NCBI GenBank assembly: GCA_002245135.1
Contig: NGBS01000303.1
Location: 115,379-179,378 of the forward strand
Direction: 5' to 3'
Origin: Proteromonas lacertae
Lineage: Eukaryota; Sar; Bigyra; Opalinata; Proteromonadidae
DNA length: 64,000 bases
Made by a program: the position numbers and the translations under genes. The notes under the pieces are model-generated. The model was not told where the DNA came from. It was given only the letters and a program-made list of their open reading frames with translations, and made no database searches. How positions within the stretch are numbered: position 1 is the stretch's first letter; every line of letters starts with the position of its first letter. Positions 1 through 10,958 of this stretch are shown piece after piece.

Positions 1-159
1 GTTTTTTTATAGAATGATATATATAGGTTTATATTTTGTTTATGTATATGATTGTATAATTAGAAACACATACTACAAAAGAAGTCAGCTAATATTAACT
101 ACAGATAGGTTTTACCGAAAAGTCATGACAGATTTATTTTTTGAAAACAGTTCAATTAA

Positions 160-3100
160 TTATTTTTTGGCGTTGAATTGTTGGAATATAACATCAGCTT
201 GTTTTAAAAAGTCTTCGGATATTGTTTGAGTAACTTGAGGTTGTTGAAGTGGTGGTGGAGGTTGCATTTGTGGATGAATAGATTGCATTTGTTGTGATTG
301 TAACTGTCTCTGTTGTTGTTGAATATTACTTGATGAAATATATTGTGATGAAAGCATTTGTCTTTGTTGTTGTTGTTGTTGAGGTTGTGGTTGTTGATAT
401 GGATATTGTGGTTGTTGTTTCTGCTGTTGAATATTTGGTGGAAGATTATTAGGTTTATTATGATATAAGTTGTTCATTGCATTATTATTCATATTAGACA
501 TCATTGGAGATTGAAGGTTAGACATTGAATTCATTGAATTGTTACTATTTGAACTATTAATACCATTATTATTAACATCTTGGATTTGCATCATACCAGG
601 ATTCATTCCTTGCATATTCGATCTATTCATTTGATTCATCATATATGGTCTTTGATTTGACATCATTCCTTGATTTCTTTGTTGTTGTTGCTGCTGCTGC
701 TGTTGTTGTTGTTGCAATAATAATTGTTGCTGCTGTTGTGGGGTTAATGAGACTTGTTGCATACTTCTAGATGTATTTGATCTTCTTGATTTTGTAGGTG
801 GCATTTGAGCATATATTTCATTGTTATTATTATTACTTGATTGTTTTCTTTTACGACTATTACTTGGTATTGATTGTGTTGGTGATGGTTGAAGATTTCC
901 CATCATATCTATACCTCCAGGTATTGATGAAGCTGTTGCTGTTGTCCTACCCATATTCATATTATTATTCATATTTGCATTAGTATTTCTTTTCTTTGTT
1001 GATTTCTTTGTTTTAGTGGATGTATTTCCAGATGAAGTGATTGATATTCCTGAATTGATTTGGCCTTGTACTGATCCTTGTATTCTGAAAGGTTGTAATG
1101 AAGGTGATGATATTGTTTGACCTGTTCTACTTTGTAATTGAGGTATATACATATCACTATTGCCTCTTTGATTTGAAATTGGCATTGTTGAATACATACC
1201 CTGTTGTTGTTGTTGTTGTTGTTGTTGGAATTGTTGTAATGATTGACCAGACATTTTATTCTTAGATAAATATTGCATATCCATAACATTAGGAGTATTA
1301 TTATTATTATTATTATTATTATTTCCAATAGGATTTCCATGAATGTTATTACCATTTGAATATTGATTTAATGACTGTTGATTTAAATTTCTACCTTGTT
1401 GTTGTAGTTGAGGTTGAGGGATTTGAATTTGAGGAGATTGCCCAGGTAATTGTTGTTGTTGTAACTGTTGTTGTTGTTGTTGTTGTCTATGAGTTTCTGT
1501 TGTTTGTATTTCACATTCAATTCCTCGATAAACAGTAACATACTTGAAGTTCTGAAGTTTGCTAATTTTATTCATTTTCTCTAAAAATGCATTATTTGTT
1601 TTACTTGCATCGTTTATTTGATAATGTAATGATCTGTATTCATGTTCCAATTCTTCAACACAAGCCAAAGCTCGACTTTTAGTTTTAAAATGTTGAATAT
1701 AACAGATTGGAGTTTGAGAAGGATTTGGGTGATATTCAACTTTTACATTATAACCATACAACTGTTTAACTGGTATTTGAACATTATTATTATTCTTACT
1801 TGATTCAGATAACATTAATGAGTGATAACTTTCATCTCCACTAATTATTATTTTAATTTGACTTTGTGAATTGGAATTCATTACTATTGTGACATCAGAA
1901 ATTGACTGTTTCTTCTCATCTATTAAAGATATTGGCTTTTTAATATCAGCTATATCCAATACTGGTTCTTTTTCTCTTTTATTATTCACTAATACATAAT
2001 CAAATGAACTTTTTGATGGATTGAATGGATTATTACTTAAATCATTTATTAAATATTTATTATTACCTATACTTTGTGTATAAATGCAATATTTAGATCT
2101 ATTCATAATTATATATAAAAAAGAATTATTTTATACAAACCATCATATGGAGATTCAATCATAGAACAAGAATGAGATAATGCAATTGATTTCAATAACA
2201 ACGAACAATTTACTACATTTGAACAAAAATCAGAAATTGAAGATTTCATAGATAAAGGAATATTCTTAACATGACTATCAATGTAAGGTTCTTTAATTAC
2301 AACACTTTGATAATTATTATTCAATACTTGAACAGATTGAAATTGGTATGGTTGATTTGGAGAATTGAATATATAATGATAAAAATATGGTTTTAAACAT
2401 CTTAGCATATTTCCATGATGGATTTTATTATATTGATAAACACCTGAATAAAATAGACCTAATGAATTGTTGGTATATATCTTTTCGGTTGTATTTATAA
2501 ACATTTCTAACAATTCTGGTAAATCACTGATCTCTTTACTTACTGCTTTTTCTAGTAATTCTTCAATCATTTGATTTTGACTGAGTTGTAACCACTTTCT
2601 TTTTGATTTATAGGGAATCTTTTCATTATTTATTTTTTCCATTTTTATATTTCTATAATCTCTTATTTCTATTGCTATTTTCCCTTGATAATATGTATTG
2701 TAGGGTAAATTCTCATATCCATTGGGTATTCCTCCATGATCGATGATCTGTAGCAATCTTACTCCACTTTCATTATATGTTTGAAGAATTGGGTGAAATG
2801 AATAGTTTTCGTTGTCTTTTGGAACAATTATGTAGAATCTATATCTCCATAATGATATTATTAATGACAACTTTGCTTCAGATAAAGACAAGTGCCTTGG
2901 TTGAATGTTTTCGTTTGTTAAATTATTGGATGTTTTTATATTGAGACACTTTTGACAGTAAGCTTGTAAATCTGACATTTTATTTGATGTTGGTTTGAAA
3001 TTGTCTATTTTAATTTCGGGACATTGGTTTGATTGATTTTGGTTTTGATTAAGAGTATTTGGTATTTGAAAACCATGGACAGATTGTGGTTTCAGCAATG

Positions 3101-3266
3101 AGGCAGATGGAAATTTACATTCCTTAACTACTGAAGCAAGAGTACAGTTATTTGAATTTATTGGTACTTTCTTTCTTCCTGCAGCTTTTTTGTTCTTGTC
3201 AAATGAAAATTTGATAAGAGGCCTATCCTCTGATAAAATATCACGACAATTTAAAGTCTCTAACAT
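160..3266 (-). CDS. SPT20: SPT20-like SAGA subunit
   Basis: Likely the SPT20/p38IP (FAM48A) subunit of the SAGA transcription coactivator, a nuclear structural subunit. Two exons; the intron is 2136-2099 (38 nt, GTATAA...AATAG), giving about 1022 aa. The N-terminal half carries the Spt20 domain: a segment reading IPNGYENLPYNTYYQG then IAIEIRDYR matches the family signature (acidic/aromatic linker followed by EVRDYR-like strand). The C-terminal half is low complexity, with long poly-Q and poly-N runs and Met-rich stretches, as in fungal and amoebozoan Spt20. Open reading extends upstream to 3356, but I start at the Met at 3266: the extra 30 residues would overlap the divergent neighbour's transcript. 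Family call is fairly confident; the role in SAGA is inferred from the domain. Confidence 0.8.
660..1480 (-). repeat. Poly-Q/poly-N coding repeats in SPT20
   Basis: Several runs of CAA/CAG (read as TTG/CTG on the plus strand, e.g. 681-738, 1203-1226, 1453-1486) and one AAT run (about 1299-1322) encode homopolymeric Gln and Asn. They are in frame with the Spt20 gene, so they are coding microsatellites, not intergenic repeats. Confidence 0.85.
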
Positions 3267-3380
3267 ATGTAACAAAAATAAAGAAAAATGAGCAAAAAAA
3301 TAATCCCACAAAATTTTCGTCAAAACTTTTGAACACCCCAAAATATCTTTTTGCATTTTAAAGATAGTTGTAGGTTTGAT

Positions 3381-4931
3381 ATGATGAAATTAGGTTTAAT
3401 TTTGGTAATTATAGCATGTGCCACTGCTTATTGTCCTAATGGATGTAATAGACACGGCTTTTGTAATGGAGATGGGAGTTGTACTTGTTATAGACAATAC
3501 GAAGCAGGTGTTGAAGGTGGAGAACCTCGTGAATATTTCTGGGTTGGTCCAAATTGTACTGAATTAGCTTGTCCTTTAGGTTTCTCTTGGACTCCAACCG
3601 AACATCCAGCAGATAGAAAATTTAACATTCCAGGTGGAGTTTATAAAATCAATTTCAAATTAGGACATGTTCCAGAACCAGCTCATGGAATTGCTTATCT
3701 ACCAGAAGGAGATGAAGTATATGAATTACAAAATGCAAGATATGGTGGTCTATTAATGTGTTATGTAGATTTTGAAACTCAAAAATACTCAGGAACAGTG
3801 TATAGTTTAGGATTTGTAGATGATAAGAAAACCAATTTTTATTATCGATTTGTTGATGGTTTACATCAAATAACACCAAGTCATTATCATTGGTGTAAAT
3901 TAGTCTATCCAGCACGTGATTTATCACTCTCTGCCTTCTATGACTTACATGAAAATCAAGAAGTATACTCATTAATGTTAGAATCATTGAAATTCCCTTA
4001 TTATCCAAATCCACTTCCAGTTAGTGTAATATGTTTAAAAAAAAATTATGAAATTTTTACAGAAAACACTAAATTAGTTAGAGATGAATATAATCATACA
4101 AAAATTTATAAAATAAATCATAAAGAAGATGATTATTTCTTTTGTTCAATTTATTCATATGAATATGAAGATTATAGTGTTGAACCTTATCATACAAACT
4201 TAGCTTTCTTATTAGGAAATAGTGATGTTAATATAAAACAAGGTGGCGAAGTTATGTTTATAGTTGAAGCTGAACCAAAGATGTTTCCAACTGGTTTAAA
4301 AGAATTGAATATTTCTTTCCCAGCTATTGGAATTACTAATTATTATAGATATATGCAATATATTGTAAAAGATGCTGAATTGCTTATTGTTCAATATAAA
4401 TTAAATGATATAACTTATCCAACTATTGCTTATATATATGATATATTGGAGTTTAATCTAACAACTGGATTTGTTAGGTTTTTAATATCACCAGCTATTG
4501 ATTTCAATCATTATAACAGCGATGGACCTTATTACAATATGATTACCATCTTTGGAGGCGGAAAAAGAGGCGTTTCAGAATGCAGTAATGCTGGTACATG
4601 TTTAAGACAATCAGGTATTTGTCAATGTAAGGAAGGATATTATGGAAAAGCTTGTGAAAAAATGGCTTGTAAGAATAATTGTAATAATCATGGCAAATGC
4701 ATTCCTATTATTATTAATCCTTATGAATATGGCAATCCTATGTTGAAAGAAAGAGAAGTTACTTGTTTATGTGATTATCCATATGATGGCAGTGATTGTT
4801 CAACAATGAAATGTCCAGCTGATGACAGAGGAAGACCTTGTAGTAGAAATGGTAAATGTGATAGAACTACTGGTAAATGTGAATGTAAAAATGGTTATAC
4901 TGGAAGTGCTTGTGAAAAAAAGAATAAGTAA
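3381..4931 (+). CDS. Secreted EGF-like protein
   Basis: Single-exon gene, about 516 aa. An N-terminal signal peptide (MMKLGLILVIIACATA) is followed at once by an EGF-like module (CPNGCNRHGFCNGDG...C). A long middle region without recognisable domains follows (roughly residues 60-385), rich in Tyr and with several N-x-S/T sites. The C-terminus holds three more EGF-like modules with C-x-C-x-GYxGxxC patterns (for example CQCKEGYYGKAC and CECKNGYTGSAC). No C-terminal membrane segment or GPI-type tail, so secretion is the simplest reading. Frame is open from 3351, but the Met pair at 3381/3384 starts the signal peptide and is preferred. Resembles the large EGF-repeat secreted and adhesion families of amoebae; ligand unknown. 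Confidence 0.75.
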   Translation: MMKLGLILVIIACATAYCPNGCNRHGFCNGDGSCTCYRQYEAGVEGGEPREYFWVGPNCTELACPLGFSWTPTEHPADRKFNIPGGVYKINFKLGHVPEPAHGIAYLPEGDEVYELQNARYGGLLMCYVDFETQKYSGTVYSLGFVDDKKTNFYYRFVDGLHQITPSHYHWCKLVYPARDLSLSAFYDLHENQEVYSLMLESLKFPYYPNPLPVSVICLKKNYEIFTENTKLVRDEYNHTKIYKINHKEDDYFFCSIYSYEYEDYSVEPYHTNLAFLLGNSDVNIKQGGEVMFIVEAEPKMFPTGLKELNISFPAIGITNYYRYMQYIVKDAELLIVQYKLNDITYPTIAYIYDILEFNLTTGFVRFLISPAIDFNHYNSDGPYYNMITIFGGGKRGVSECSNAGTCLRQSGICQCKEGYYGKACEKMACKNNCNNHGKCIPIIINPYEYGNPMLKEREVTCLCDYPYDGSDCSTMKCPADDRGRPCSRNGKCDRTTGKCECKNGYTGSACEKKNK

Positions 4932-5008
4932 ATAATTTTTGATTTATTTTTTCTAAATGTTATCTAAAATTTGTTTTAATAACTGAATATCATAATAAAT
5001 ATCACTAA

Positions 5009-5525
5009 TTAAATTAATTTTTGCTCAATCATTACTTCTTTTGTTTTTTGAAGAATTTCTTTCATTTGTGGTCTTTCACACAAATTAATTGCTGAATCTA
5101 TGTCAATCCACTGTCTCTGCCTCTCACTCTCTTCATCCCAACTTTCGTATTCTCCTGTGTATTTTGCTAAATACATACTCCATATTTGATTACTATAATG
5201 CTCACCTTCTTCAAACTTGAATTCTCCAATCAATGTTATTAATTCCACTATGCACTATTCATATGCATGATTATAGAAAATAAAATACACCAGTTTCTTC
5301 ACCAATCTCTCGTTTTGCTGCTTCTTCAACTGTTTCATCTATCTCCCATCCACCTTTTGGAAGACCCCAATTGTCTGAATGCCTTCTAGAAGTAATCAGA
5401 AGAACTTTATTACCTTTGATTGGAACCCCACTAAATATATTTTAATATCATTGATACCCTGCACAAAGTCTATATTTATCTTGATATCTTTGTTTTTCTC
5501 TTCCTTCTCTCGATTTTATTTTCAT
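5009..5525 (-). CDS. Nudix hydrolase, diphosphoinositol polyphosphate phosphohydrolase-like
   Basis: Predicted 151-aa Nudix protein assembled from three exons; introns at 5457-5431 (27 nt) and 5288-5255 (34 nt) restore one frame. The Nudix box is complete: GGWEIDETVEEAAKREIGEE with the final TG supplied just before the second intron (G-x5-E-x7-RE-x-x-EE-x-G). The N-terminus (YRLCAGGVPIKGNKVLLI) and the segment GLPKGGWE match DIPP/Aps-type enzymes, which hydrolyse diphosphoinositol polyphosphates and diadenosine polyphosphates. Length is normal for the family. The start Met at 5525 lies only about 30 bp from the divergent PPR-like gene. Substrate is inferred from family resemblance only. Confidence 0.82.
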
Positions 5526-5556
5526 TCTGTATTTATGTGTATTGAAAATGTATTAA

Positions 5557-7134
5557 ATGTCTTTTTTAGTTTTTCGCTCTTTTTCTCGATATTCAAAGTT
5601 AATACCAAAATTATCAAGATATTCGAAATGCATTAGTGCTAATAAATTGAATATAACCAATTCTATTCGTTTATCATCAACATCAGCAGGTAATTCAAAT
5701 CTCGATATTCCAACACTCCCAGAACCTTTTGATGATGATATGTCTTCATTGTTGAATAAAAATGAAGGGAAAGTTAATCAAAATCAAATGTCGTTGAATA
5801 AATCCAATAAATTGTTCCAACTAAGAGATTGTATAAAAAATAAAGAATATCAAAAGGCAGATGATTTACTAAAAGATGTACTGGAGAATGTAGATCTTCC
5901 ATCTCTTGGTTATGAGTTGTATAATACATATTTACCAAACTCATTCAATTCATATATGCAATCTTTTGTTAAGAATAATTCAATCACTTCCAGTAATTCA
6001 GTTCAATATATAGAGAACTTGTTATATTTATCAGCATCAGATCCAGTATCCTCAATATCAATATATACTAAACTAATAACATTTGATAAAATATCAATTA
6101 ATAGTAATATGTACAATTACATTTGTTCATCATTTACACCATCTTTTCCACCATGTGCAGTAGCTATGTATGTATATGAGACAGCATGCCAATCACATAT
6201 TCGTATATCGCCTAATACTATACATAAATACTTTGTGCAACTCTGTAAAGTGTTGAGTAATAACCAATCATTTTATATTGCATTGAATATTAAGAATATT
6301 CTTGAAAAATATAATCATGAATTATCAATTAAAACTCAAGAGTTATTATTAGATCAATTTTGTAAAAGAAAATTTCATAGTGCAGCTTTTAAACAATTTG
6401 ATCAATTGAAATTATTAATCAGACCAAATATAAATCAATATGTTCAAATAATCAAAGCAGCAATAAAAGAGAATGATTTTGAAAGGGTTGAATCTTATTA
6501 TGAAGATGCAACTTTTAATGGAATTGTTAAAGGAGAAGATACATTATTAATTCCATTATCATATATTTATTCTGTACAAGGAAGAACCAATGAAATTGTA
6601 GATATTATAAATAAGTTGAAAAATGAAAAACCAGATAAATTATTACATATTGATTTTTACTTGAATTTATTAAGATCTTATGCTTATAATAAAGATTATG
6701 AAAGAGTAAAGAATATTGAAAAGTTTATATATTCTAATTATAAATTAGATAATCATGTTTTATTAAACTATATTATAATAATGAGTGAATATTTAAATCC
6801 AACATATTTTGATGAAGTAATAATGAATTTATACAATAATCCAGATTATTGTTACTTAATAGCTAAAGAGAATGTGTTTTATAGAATATTAATATATGCA
6901 GCAATGAATGAAGAATGGAAATTATTTAACAAATACTTAACAATGATGAATCATTTGAATGTGATATTACATTCAACGTTTTATATAAAGATATTGGATG
7001 TTTGTTTAAATGTTGAAAGATATGATTTTGTTTTGAAGTATGGGAATATGTTTAGGAGATATATACAACAAGGGAGTGATATGCATTCTCTAGAGTATTT
7101 ATTTAGACAAGCAAAATATCATTTAAACAAGTGA
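5557..7134 (+). CDS. Mitochondrial pentatricopeptide-like protein
   Basis: Single-exon gene of 525 aa. The first ~45 residues are rich in Ser, Arg and Lys with almost no acidic residues (MSFLVFRSFSRYSKLIPK...), a typical mitochondrial presequence. The rest is predicted all-helical with PPR-like pairs, e.g. RPNINQYVQIIKAAIKENDF and SYAYNKDYERVKNIEKF, so an organellar RNA-binding or ribosome-associated role is plausible. The repeats are degenerate and I cannot assign an orthologue. It shares a very short divergent promoter with the Nudix gene. Confidence 0.6.
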   Translation: MSFLVFRSFSRYSKLIPKLSRYSKCISANKLNITNSIRLSSTSAGNSNLDIPTLPEPFDDDMSSLLNKNEGKVNQNQMSLNKSNKLFQLRDCIKNKEYQKADDLLKDVLENVDLPSLGYELYNTYLPNSFNSYMQSFVKNNSITSSNSVQYIENLLYLSASDPVSSISIYTKLITFDKISINSNMYNYICSSFTPSFPPCAVAMYVYETACQSHIRISPNTIHKYFVQLCKVLSNNQSFYIALNIKNILEKYNHELSIKTQELLLDQFCKRKFHSAAFKQFDQLKLLIRPNINQYVQIIKAAIKENDFERVESYYEDATFNGIVKGEDTLLIPLSYIYSVQGRTNEIVDIINKLKNEKPDKLLHIDFYLNLLRSYAYNKDYERVKNIEKFIYSNYKLDNHVLLNYIIIMSEYLNPTYFDEVIMNLYNNPDYCYLIAKENVFYRILIYAAMNEEWKLFNKYLTMMNHLNVILHSTFYIKILDVCLNVERYDFVLKYGNMFRRYIQQGSDMHSLEYLFRQAKYHLNK

Positions 7135-7230
7135 CATTGTTAAATTAGAATTTTGTTTTGGGTTTATTCTTCTACAAAATACATAATAAGTTTAAAACAA
7201 ATGAATTACTTATATTATTATATTAATAAT

Positions 7231-7862
7231 TTAATCTAAATCTAATATGTTTGAATCAATTTCTTCCAACAAGTGAGAAATATCTAATTCTTCACATGAT
7301 GGTGTATATTCTGTTTCACATATAGTCTCTTCTACTATTGCATCAGTAAAAGTAGGTAGAGGTTTGTATTTAGTAGGTTTTGGTTGATGTTTCATTGGAT
7401 GTATTAGATAATCAAACTATGATCAAATAAAAAATAAATAATAGGTAAATACATCTTCTTTACCATCAAATCCATCAAATGGAAGATCATCAGCATGTTT
7501 TTCTGATATATCAATTTCATTTGAAAGTGTAGAGGGAGTTTTAGGTGCAAATAATGGTCTACATATGTTGGGTGTTTTTGTATTGGTATGAAATGAGTTT
7601 TCACTTGGCATTTTTCTTGATAGCTGAGAACCTGGAGTGGCATTTGTGATATTACTCAAAGCTCTTCGTGGACTAATGATAGATGACTATAATTATACGT
7701 TTTAGCGGTAGATTTTCCATCCAGAATAGCTTTTTTATCTAGATTAAATAAGATCAACAGTAAAATACTAATATGTAGCTTAGATCTATTCATTTGAGTA
7801 TTAGCAGGTGTAGATACGTTTTCTTTATCTTCCGGATCACAGTATATCTGTATATTTGACAT
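7231..7862 (-). CDS. Securin-like APC/C substrate candidate
   Basis: Small 179-aa protein from four exons; introns at 7768-7739 (30 nt), 7698-7673 (26 nt) and 7452-7417 (36 nt) keep one frame. Features in order: a KEN box near residue 12 (EDKENV), a LDGKSTAKT segment, a perfect destruction box RRALSNITN (R-x-x-L-x4-N), a Ser/Thr-Pro rich middle (CRPLFAPKTPSTL), a LPFDGFDG segment, and an acidic C-terminus ending SNILDLD. The order KEN, LDG, D-box, LPFxxxDFxxFD-like, acidic tail resembles vertebrate securin (PTTG1). Securins diverge very fast, so homology cannot be proven by eye; other KEN/D-box proteins (sororin-like, cyclin-like) are possible. No enzyme domain. Confidence 0.5.
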
Positions 7863-8008
7863 TTAAGGTAATAAAATTTAAAAAAGAACAGTCAGTTTTT
7901 ATATAAACTTTTCGATCACCATAAAAACACTTTTTGTTTTTCTCAGTAGTATTATCCATACAATAATTAAAAATAGTATAGCAATTAAAGACTAATCATT
8001 TTATAACA
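7863..8008. promoter_or_regulatory. Divergent intergenic region, securin-like/GAF genes
   Basis: A 146-bp AT-rich region separates the start codons of two divergent genes, so it must contain both promoters. I see short A/T runs but no recognisable factor site. Confidence 0.4.
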
Positions 8009-10040
8009 ATGAACAAGGATAATGAAAAGTATTTAAGTAATAGATTATAATTCCATAGCATCGTCATTGGCTCTCGTCAATCATCAGTAAATATTTGTAT
8101 ATTATTTAAATATAGCTAATTGAACTTAATTTTCCCTCTCAAACATCTCTAAATAGCGCAGATATATTACCAAGTCCAGAGAGTGTGAATTCTTCAGATA
8201 AAACACCTACAGAACAGATTATCAGTCATGATAAAACGAAATACTGCATAACTCCCACTGTAAGTAAATTTATAACATCAAAGCTTTCAACACAACCAGA
8301 ATATCACATCAATAGATCTCATTCATTACCCAATTTAAGTTTAGAATTTACTGAAAAGAAGAAAGAAAAAAGACATCAAAGAAGCCCATCTGTGACAAAT
8401 GCTTACCTTGCTGAATCAGTAGGTGCTTCATTGAACTTTACATCACAATTCTTCAGGAAAATATACTTAACCTCCTCAGATTATAGAGCAATGAAACCAA
8501 TTGGCTCGCCGAAGGTAAGGCATTCACATATACCCTATACAATATCTGAAATATCTGAATCATTATTATCTAGAGCATGTGATATGATAGATTGTGATGG
8601 ATATTTGGTATTTATGACTGATACAGATGGAATCTATTTGAGATGTAATAGTGTATGGAGAAAAACTGATTCTACACTGAAACAGCCAAATTTTATACTT
8701 AGACAGTATATAATATATTGTTATGTTTTATAGAGATGCTTTATCTCATTGGTATCCAAATTACAAGAACAGTATTGACTTAATAATGAATCAGAATCAA
8801 ACCCTTGATTTTATAGATTTAAACGTAAATGACAAATTTATACGAAAATTAAAAGAAACAATGAATTGTCCAATTCATTCATTATTAATGACACCCTTTA
8901 TTGATCCTCAATTTGCTAATAATAGAAATGAGAATATTATAGGATTGATAATATTTATTAATAAGATTAAAAATACAGAATGTTTATTACCAAATACTCC
9001 AAGACTCAACAGATTAGAAAGTTGCAATGTCACTTTACCACGATTTACCATAACGGATCTATTTTTATGTAAATCTTTTGGAATATTTGTGTCATTGTCA
9101 TTGACTGATAACAGCAACAACAACAACAACAACAATAATAATAACACTCCTTTATCTCGTTCTAATTCTATTACTCCTTTTGGTTTAAGGAATAACAATG
9201 TTAGAGATAAGATATTAGTAACATTAGCATCAGTAGCAGAATTATTACATACTCCAAGTGATGAATCAACAATGAGTCATCAATTAATAAATACAGCAAA
9301 TAGTTTGGTACAAAGCTTGAAATTGACATTAAATCAAAGTATGATATTAATTTATTATATTATTTTTTATTAGATAATCAAAAGAATTTCACTTCTAATA
9401 ATTCTAGCAATAATAGTAATGGAACAACGAGAGAGTTTTTATCTTCACCAGGTAGTACATCCTCTTCATTTGGTGATATTGAACTATACAAAGCCTTCAG
9501 TCAATTATGTGAAAAAATTGTATTAATAGAACATTCCAAACAATCAGTATTACCACCAATTAGTGAGAATAATGGAAATACAGATCAATTCTTAATAAGC
9601 AAATTAACATGTTCAATTATTCAACCAGAAGATGGGTTGAATTATCCAATGAAATTAGAAACTGTTAGTAGGCATGAAGTATTGAGTGAAAGGAGTAGTA
9701 AAATAGAATTTAAATTAGAAGGTGAAAATTCACCACTTATTTTATTTCATAGTATTATTTGTCCAGTTATTATCAAATTACAATATGGAGAGAAAGATGT
9801 AATGATTGGAAGAGTGATTTTGAATCCCACTACTGAATCTTTACCAATTATTGATATACCAATTAGCACAGCAAAATTTTGTATAATATATATATTTATA
9901 ATTTATAATTAGCAAGTTCATTCTTAAGTGGTACTGCCAAAATATGTCAAAAACACAAAGAAAAACAACAATGGTATTTATATAAAGTTATATGTACACT
10001 GCGTGGAACATTCGTGAATAGGTTTATTGAAAATGTTTAA
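8009..10040 (+). CDS. GAF-like domain protein
   Basis: Six exons, introns at 8029-8058, 8087-8115, 8706-8733, 9339-9373 and 9881-9912 (28-35 nt), giving about 625 aa. After a Ser-rich N-terminal region with possible phosphosites (RSHSLPNL, RSPSVTNA), residues roughly 160-330 look like a GAF domain: helix TISEISESLLSRACDMID, then CDGYLVFMTD, then a return strand NIIGLIIFINKI. An Asn run (about 9119-9141) interrupts the C-terminal part. GAF domains bind small molecules or mediate dimerisation; no kinase, cyclase or phosphodiesterase domain follows, so the output is unknown. The first exon is only 20 nt. Confidence 0.55.
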
Positions 10041-10149
10041 ATTACATTTATTTATTCTATTAACTACATATTAATATTATTAAATATCTAGATTTTATAT
10101 ACTATCTGATTTTAATAAGTTATGATATTGATTTTGTTGTGTTTTTTTG
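10041..10149. other. Convergent 3' intergenic region
   Basis: About 109 bp of AT-rich DNA between the ends of two convergent genes; only A/T-rich 3'-end-like sequence is seen. Confidence 0.4.
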
Positions 10150-10859
10150 TTAAATTATAACACATACACCACTACTATTTATTTTCATCTTTAATAGGTT
10201 TAATTCCATTAAATAGTTGTGTTTCTCTTCGACATCTCCTTCAAATAGTGTGTATAGGAAAAAAATAACATCATCTTTTAGTTTTATTTTTAGAATCTCA
10301 TTTTTATGGCATTTCAATACTCCTATAGAAAATAACAATATATCATCCCATCCATTATCTAGGAAATGAGTCCATAACTCTTTTATTTCATCAAATGTAA
10401 TTAATCTTGATAATGTATACAGAGATATCCAATGTCTAACAAATACAAAGTGCACCAAGTCCATCTCATTCGATTCAAAATACTGTAGAAAGCTTCTATC
10501 TATTTGGTAAAAAAATCTTTTGAAATGTATTGCTAGTGTATCTAAATACGGCAAATCTTGTTGAAACAAACCATACATATTGTATTTGTGATTTGTTAAT
10601 ATTTTATGAAATAAAAGCATGGCTGTTGTTTCATTTGATAAAAGTAATAAAAAACCAGCTATAAAATTCATTCCTTGAACATAACCGATCTAGCATACAC
10701 ATTAACGAAAAAATATAATACAACTGGATGATTTAAAGCTGCTATTCGCAAAATATTTTCTAGAGACTTTTTCTGTTCAATATTTAACTGAGTAGGAAAT
10801 GTACGAGGAATATCAACCTCAATCTGCCGTTGAACATCTTCAGGAAGCTTTCTATTCAT
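10150..10859 (-). CDS. Short TBC-domain (Rab GAP-like) protein
   Basis: Two exons joined across a 32-nt intron (10721-10690) give 225 aa. The TBC signature is clear: QIEVDIPRTFP (the IxxDxxR arginine-finger motif) followed across the intron by GYVQGMNFIAG (the YxQ glutamine-finger motif), so both catalytic fingers of a Rab GTPase-activating protein are present. The remaining helical C-terminal part matches the second half of a TBC domain. What is missing is the usual first ~60 residues with the WRxxxxG element; no upstream exon was found in the ~100 bp before the next gene, so either the protein is N-terminally short or an exon is hidden. Target Rab unknown. Confidence 0.72.
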
Positions 10860-10958
10860 CTTTAAAAACGAAAGAAAAAATCAAACATGTTTGTTTCAAA
10901 ATAGATTATAAAAAACACAAAAAAGAAGAATAGAATAATATTAATTATAATACAGTAT

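Noticed and set aside
798-983. Plus-strand ORFs inside the poly-Q gene, and similar ORFs opposite acidic or coiled-coil exons (53169-54149, 57012-57197)
   Set aside because: They are antisense shadows of low-complexity codons: Leu/Val/Phe- or Ser-rich runs with no domain.
3267-3356. N-terminal 30-residue extension of SPT20 (starting MQKDILGC)
   Set aside because: It would overlap the start of the divergent EGF gene and has a composition unlike the rest; the Met at 3266 is a better start.
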